NCBI GenBank assembly: GCA_015259305.1
Contig: JABZGO010000072.1
Location: 1-8,272 of the forward strand
Origin: Alloprevotella tannerae
GTDB taxonomy: Bacteria > Bacteroidota > Bacteroidia > Bacteroidales > Bacteroidaceae
DNA length: 8,272 bases
Reading direction: 5' to 3'
The notes beneath the pieces were generated by a model, which saw only the letters and a list, made by a program, of their open reading frames with translations, made no database searches and was not told the DNA's origin. A program made the translations under genes and the position numbers. Below are positions 5,841 to 8,272 of this stretch, piece after piece (positions within the stretch are counted from its first letter, which is position 1; every line of letters begins with the position of its first letter).

Positions 5841-5928
5841 TCATCACGAGCGTAAGCCTTTTTCATCACGAGCGCAAGCATTTATTATCGTGAGCAAAAA
5901 CCTTTGTCGTCGTGATAAAAAAGCGTGC
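5841..5928. repeat. Four 22-bp tandem repeats in exact register
   Basis: Units start at 5841, 5863, 5885 and 5907. Units 1 and 2 match at 19 of 22 positions, 1 and 3 at 15, and 3 and 4 at 14. The core changes from ATCACGAG (units 1, 2) to ATCGTGAG (unit 3) and GTCGTGAT (unit 4), so ATCACGA in the first two is the inverted complement of TCGTGAT in the last. A weak related TCATCACTGCG lies at 5794-5804. The 22-bp period is two helical turns, which places all units on one face. Iteron-like protein-binding sites or a genome-wide repeat family are possible. Confidence 0.7.
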
Positions 5929-6059
5929 AGATGATTTTGCGCCACTTATAAACCAAGCTTGCTCACCCAAAGCCAAGGGCTGCACACCGCAAACAACCCG
6001 CTACGCATTGTGAGGCTTTCGCTAAGGCGAAAAGACGAGCTGATTGGAGATATGAAAAG

Positions 6060-6103
6060 AAAAAAGCCGCTCGATTTCGTAGGTCATACGATAATCGAAC
6101 GGC
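6060..6103 (-). terminator. Intrinsic terminator of the bcp-yaaA unit
   Basis: On the minus strand the stem is GCCG/CGGC (6066-6069 with 6100-6103), one mismatch, TCGATT/AATCGA (6071-6076 with 6093-6098), then an inner CGTA/TACG. It is followed by six T (6065-6060) and a further TTTT. It lies about 40 bases after the yaaA stop. Confidence 0.8.
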
Positions 6104-6142
6104 GCTAGAGAGGGCGTCGGGCTCAACACGATTGGGGTTTCG

Positions 6143-6904
6143 TCAGGCCTCTCTCACGAAATGGGGGAAGGCCGGTTCGCCCAAATGGGGTGCATAGGAG
6201 AAGCCTTCATAAGCAAAGTCGGCCAAGGCGGCAGGTTGATCTGCTGCGACTTGGAGCAAATAGCGCACCATAGCACCGCGCCCGGCTTTGGCCCAAACGG
6301 CTTGCATGCGTAATTGGCCTTGACGGCGGACATAAAAGAGAGGCTTGATGACTTTCACTTCATGGCTGACGCGCCCCCAATCGAAGAGGCACTCATATTC
6401 GCCGGTCGAAAGGTGGATCAGGATGCCATCGTCGGCTTGTACGGCGCGAATGAGGTAATCGGTCAGCTTATCGCGCCAAAAGCGATCGATGGGTTTATCG
6501 TTTGTTGCTTCCAAGCGCACGGTGTGCTCCATTCTGTACGGAACGATGGCATCCATCGGTCGCAACAGGCCGTAAAGAAAGCAGGTGATGAACAAATGCT
6601 CCTGCGCAAAGGACAGGGCGGCCGCATCGAGCGTGGGCGCCTTCAGTGCTTGGTAGGCGCGACCGTTATAGGCCATCAAGGCGGTCATCTTTTCAGCTAA
6701 AAAGAAGTTTTGATAGCGTTGTTGATTCTCTAAAGCCAACTGCCGGCTACACCCCAACTGCTCCGCCAGTTCGTCAAGATTGAGGCGGGCCATTTCTTTT
6801 GCGAGCCGATCAGCCTCAGCCTGAAACGCGGGGATCGTCAGCGGCTTTGCGGCGACCTCGGCCGGGCTAAGCATCATCTTCGCATTGGCCAGCAGGATTT
6901 GCAT
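6143..6904 (-). CDS. yaaA: YaaA family peroxide stress protein (UPF0246/DUF328)
   Basis: Encodes 253 residues, full length for the family. YaaA is a cytoplasmic protein that in E. coli lowers intracellular unincorporated iron during hydrogen peroxide stress and so limits Fenton damage; it also binds DNA. Family landmarks are clear: MAYNGRAYQALKA (77-89), the LYGLLRPMDAIVPYRMEHTVRLEA block (110-133), FWRDKLTDYL (142-151), ILIHLSTGEYECLF (161-174) and WAKAGRGAMVRYLL (204-217). The N-terminus has LANAKMM where E. coli has the ISPAKT pattern, keeping only the central AK. It begins six bases after the bcp stop with no Shine-Dalgarno, which points to co-transcription and probably coupled translation. 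A terminator follows. Confidence 0.93.
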   Translation of the reverse strand: MQILLANAKMMLSPAEVAAKPLTIPAFQAEADRLAKEMARLNLDELAEQLGCSRQLALENQQRYQNFFLAEKMTALMAYNGRAYQALKAPTLDAAALSFAQEHLFITCFLYGLLRPMDAIVPYRMEHTVRLEATNDKPIDRFWRDKLTDYLIRAVQADDGILIHLSTGEYECLFDWGRVSHEVKVIKPLFYVRRQGQLRMQAVWAKAGRGAMVRYLLQVAADQPAALADFAYEGFSYAPHLGEPAFPHFVREA

Positions 6905-6910
6905 AGGGGC

Positions 6911-7372
6911 TTATTTGTTGATGTAGTCCAAGATTTGTTCTGCGTGAATCTTAGTTTTGATTTCTTTAGGCGTGAAGATCTTTTCTACGATTCCCTCTTC
7001 GTTGACCAAATAAGTTGTGCGAAGAATGCCGAGCGTGCGACGTCCGTAGTTGACTTTCTCGCCCCAAGCACCGATAGCTTGGAGCAAGGTCGTTTCTGTA
7101 TCAGCGATCAGGGGGAAATCAAGCCCCTGCTTGTCGGCAAATTTCTTTTGTAGTTCTTCACGATCCTTACTAACGCCAACGATAGCATAGCCGGCAGCTG
7201 CCAATTCTTCTTTATGTGCCTGCAAAGAACAAGCCTCAGCCGTGCAGCCCGGCGTATTGGCTTTTGGATATGTATATAAGATCAATTTCTTTCCGCGATA
7301 GTCACTCGCTTTTATCTCTTTACCATCTTGATCTACACCGAAAATCTCGGGTATTTTATCTCCTACCTGCAT
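6911..7372 (-). CDS. bcp: Bcp/PrxQ-type thioredoxin-dependent peroxiredoxin
   Basis: Encodes 153 residues, the usual length. Peroxiredoxins of this class reduce hydrogen peroxide and organic hydroperoxides in the cytoplasm, and are recycled by thioredoxin. The active-site segment YPKANTPGCTAEACSL (35-50) has the peroxidatic Cys43 with Thr40 and Pro41 before it. The resolving Cys48 sits five residues later, the intramolecular-disulfide form of the Bcp group. Arg118 in RTTYLV is the conserved arginine of the active site. The usual segment has YPKDNTPG; here Asp is Ala38. The ATG at 7372 is preceded by an A-rich stretch without a Shine-Dalgarno, which is common in this phylum. No full-consensus promoter is seen in the 76 bases upstream. 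yaaA follows after six bases. Confidence 0.96.
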   Translation of the reverse strand: MQVGDKIPEIFGVDQDGKEIKASDYRGKKLILYTYPKANTPGCTAEACSLQAHKEELAAAGYAIVGVSKDREELQKKFADKQGLDFPLIADTETTLLQAIGAWGEKVNYGRRTLGILRTTYLVNEEGIVEKIFTPKEIKTKIHAEQILDYINK

Positions 7373-7410
7373 AATGTTTTAATTAGTCGAATTGTTTTAT
7401 GATTGTCTAT

Positions 7411-7437
7411 ATAATAAAAGACGAATGGAGACTCCAT
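7411..7437 (-). terminator. Weak candidate terminator of the nucleotidyltransferase gene
   Basis: On the minus strand ATGGA-GTC-TCCAT (7437-7425) forms a short 5-bp stem with a 3-base loop, followed by the T-rich TCGTCTTTTATTAT. It lies 11 bases after the stop. The same ATGGAG/CTCCAT inverted repeat could instead be an operator ahead of bcp. Confidence 0.35.
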
Positions 7438-7448
7438 GCCCCCGGACC

Positions 7449-8272
7449 TTATTTCTTTGTGCCCAACAGTGTGAGCGTGCGCCTTGGGAGTCCACCCAGC
7501 AACGTTGCTCGGATATGACGCGGAGAAAGCGCATAAAAGAGTCGATAATGATGAAGCTTGATCCGAAGCGTCTCCCAGTAATAGCGAAATCCGCTACGCA
7601 CGGCGTGGTGCTTAGCTTGCATACCGAAATTGCCGCCACGGAAAACAATGCGCAAGATGTCGTTCTCGTAGCGCTTAGCCTTCTCGGAGATCGGCAAAGG
7701 AAAATCTTCAAGCGGCAAGCCCAATTTGCCTATAAGTATCCACCCTATGGCCTCAAAAGCAAGCGTAAAATTCAGAATCTTGAGATGCTGTTGCAGAGCT
7801 GTACGATCTATTTTGTCGCGCAAGGCGTGGAGCAGCACCGCCACGTCGCAAAACTGGCGCAATCCGACACCAAGTTCGATTAAATGAAAATAGAGGTGCA
7901 AAAAAGTATAGAGCACGTTGAGTGTAGGCGCAAGCGTGGGCACTTTTAGCCCGTTGACCTCAATGAAATCAGTAGGCGTATCACTTAACAGTTGATTCCA
8001 ATAAAGCCGGTCAGCCTTGGTGTTGAAATCTAAGGTATCAAAGTGCATCTCCAGCAAGACCTTTCCGTGATAGAACTCGATGGCGTGATCTTCATCAGGA
8101 CGCTCAAGCTTAACGCCCCAAGCATTTTGCAGAGCATCGACAGCGGCATCAAACGACTGCGGGGGGCAATAAAAATCTATATCACCCGGCGTGCGCTCTT
8201 CCGGATGCGGATACAGAGCAGCCAAAGTTTGCCCTTTAAAGACAAAGAATGGCTGTTTTTTTTCTTGCAGGA
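7449..8272 (-). CDS. Nucleotidyltransferase family protein, 5' end missing
   Basis: The frame is open to the right edge, so the true start lies outside the window. A TTG at 8225 is an internal leucine codon, since the conserved motif runs upstream of it. The visible 274 residues begin LQEKKQPFFVFKGQTLAALY and continue PHPEERTPGDIDFYCPP. FKGxxLAxxYPxPxxRxxGDID is the hallmark of the NTP_transf_5 (PF14907) group of the polymerase-beta-like nucleotidyltransferase fold; the two Asp of GDID would bind metal. The later part (about LYTFLHLYFHLIELGVGLRQFCDVAVLL) is helical, typical of the family. Substrate is unknown. Relatives often lie near surface polysaccharide genes, but none is visible here. 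It ends 76 bases before the bcp start on the same strand. Confidence 0.88.
   Translation of the reverse strand, partial: LQEKKQPFFVFKGQTLAALYPHPEERTPGDIDFYCPPQSFDAAVDALQNAWGVKLERPDEDHAIEFYHGKVLLEMHFDTLDFNTKADRLYWNQLLSDTPTDFIEVNGLKVPTLAPTLNVLYTFLHLYFHLIELGVGLRQFCDVAVLLHALRDKIDRTALQQHLKILNFTLAFEAIGWILIGKLGLPLEDFPLPISEKAKRYENDILRIVFRGGNFGMQAKHHAVRSGFRYYWETLRIKLHHYRLFYALSPRHIRATLLGGLPRRTLTLLGTKK

Larger units (their letters stand above)
5388..6142. other. Long gene-free region
   Basis: About 755 bases without a convincing gene. The left part (to about 5680) is AT-rich and holds the AraC-gene promoter. The right part is richer in G+C. It contains a hairpin of CTTCTGC (5743-5749) with GCAGAAG (5766-5772), four 22-bp repeats (5841-5928), a small hairpin TTTCGC/GCGAAA (6017-6032), and the yaaA terminator. 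A 72-codon plus-strand frame at 5716-5934 covers the repeats, has no recognisable domain, and is crossed by a repeat whose period is not a multiple of three, so it is not called. Confidence 0.6.

Noticed and set aside
5841..5928. CRISPR array
   Set aside because: The repeats are contiguous with no spacers, and no cas gene is nearby.
5716..5934. 72-codon plus-strand open frame
   Set aside because: It spans the 22-bp repeats and hairpins, has no domain, and the repeat period does not keep a reading frame.
6314..6700. 128-codon plus-strand open frame
   Set aside because: It is antisense to yaaA, which has clear family motifs.
7392..7883. 163-codon plus-strand open frame
   Set aside because: It is antisense to the nucleotidyltransferase gene and shows no signal or domain.

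Overview
The window looks like a chromosomal segment of a member of the Bacteroidota, most like the Porphyromonadaceae/Tannerellaceae branch. Four things point there. Several promoters fit the phylum's pattern of TTTG, about 20 bp, then TAnnTTTG. One secreted protein ends in a type IX secretion (T9SS) sorting domain. Another secreted protein is predicted to start with Gln after signal peptide cleavage. Coding regions are of moderate G+C and most starts lack a strong Shine-Dalgarno. The genus is inference; the terminal KFIRK recalls the KLIKK tails of Tannerella.

Left part (1-690): a tRNA-Ser(UGA) on the minus strand with a textbook promoter and a strong terminator. Just past its 3' end are short repeated motifs of the kind expected at the end of an element integrated by a tyrosine recombinase. 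Its integrase, if present, would lie left of base 1. A 10-bp-period purine-rich repeat lies upstream of the tRNA.

Centre-left (691-4420): a membrane-anchored protein of unknown function (minus) is divergent from a small secreted protein (plus, possibly leaderless). Next comes a two-gene operon of secreted proteins joined by an ATGA overlap: a 156-residue protein with a T9SS sorting domain, and a 478-residue protein of three related modules. The operon has a candidate structured leader and ends at a strong terminator.

Centre (4421-6142): a minus-strand AraC-family regulator has its own terminator and a near-perfect promoter whose spacer holds a 14-bp perfect palindrome. Upstream of it are about 755 bases without a convincing gene, containing four 22-bp tandem repeats in exact register.

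Right part (6060-8272), all minus strand: the 3' part of a nucleotidyltransferase-family gene, a short gap, then a tight pair of bcp-type peroxiredoxin and yaaA, ending at an intrinsic terminator. The pair makes sense as a peroxide-defence unit: Bcp reduces peroxides and YaaA limits the iron-dependent damage they cause.
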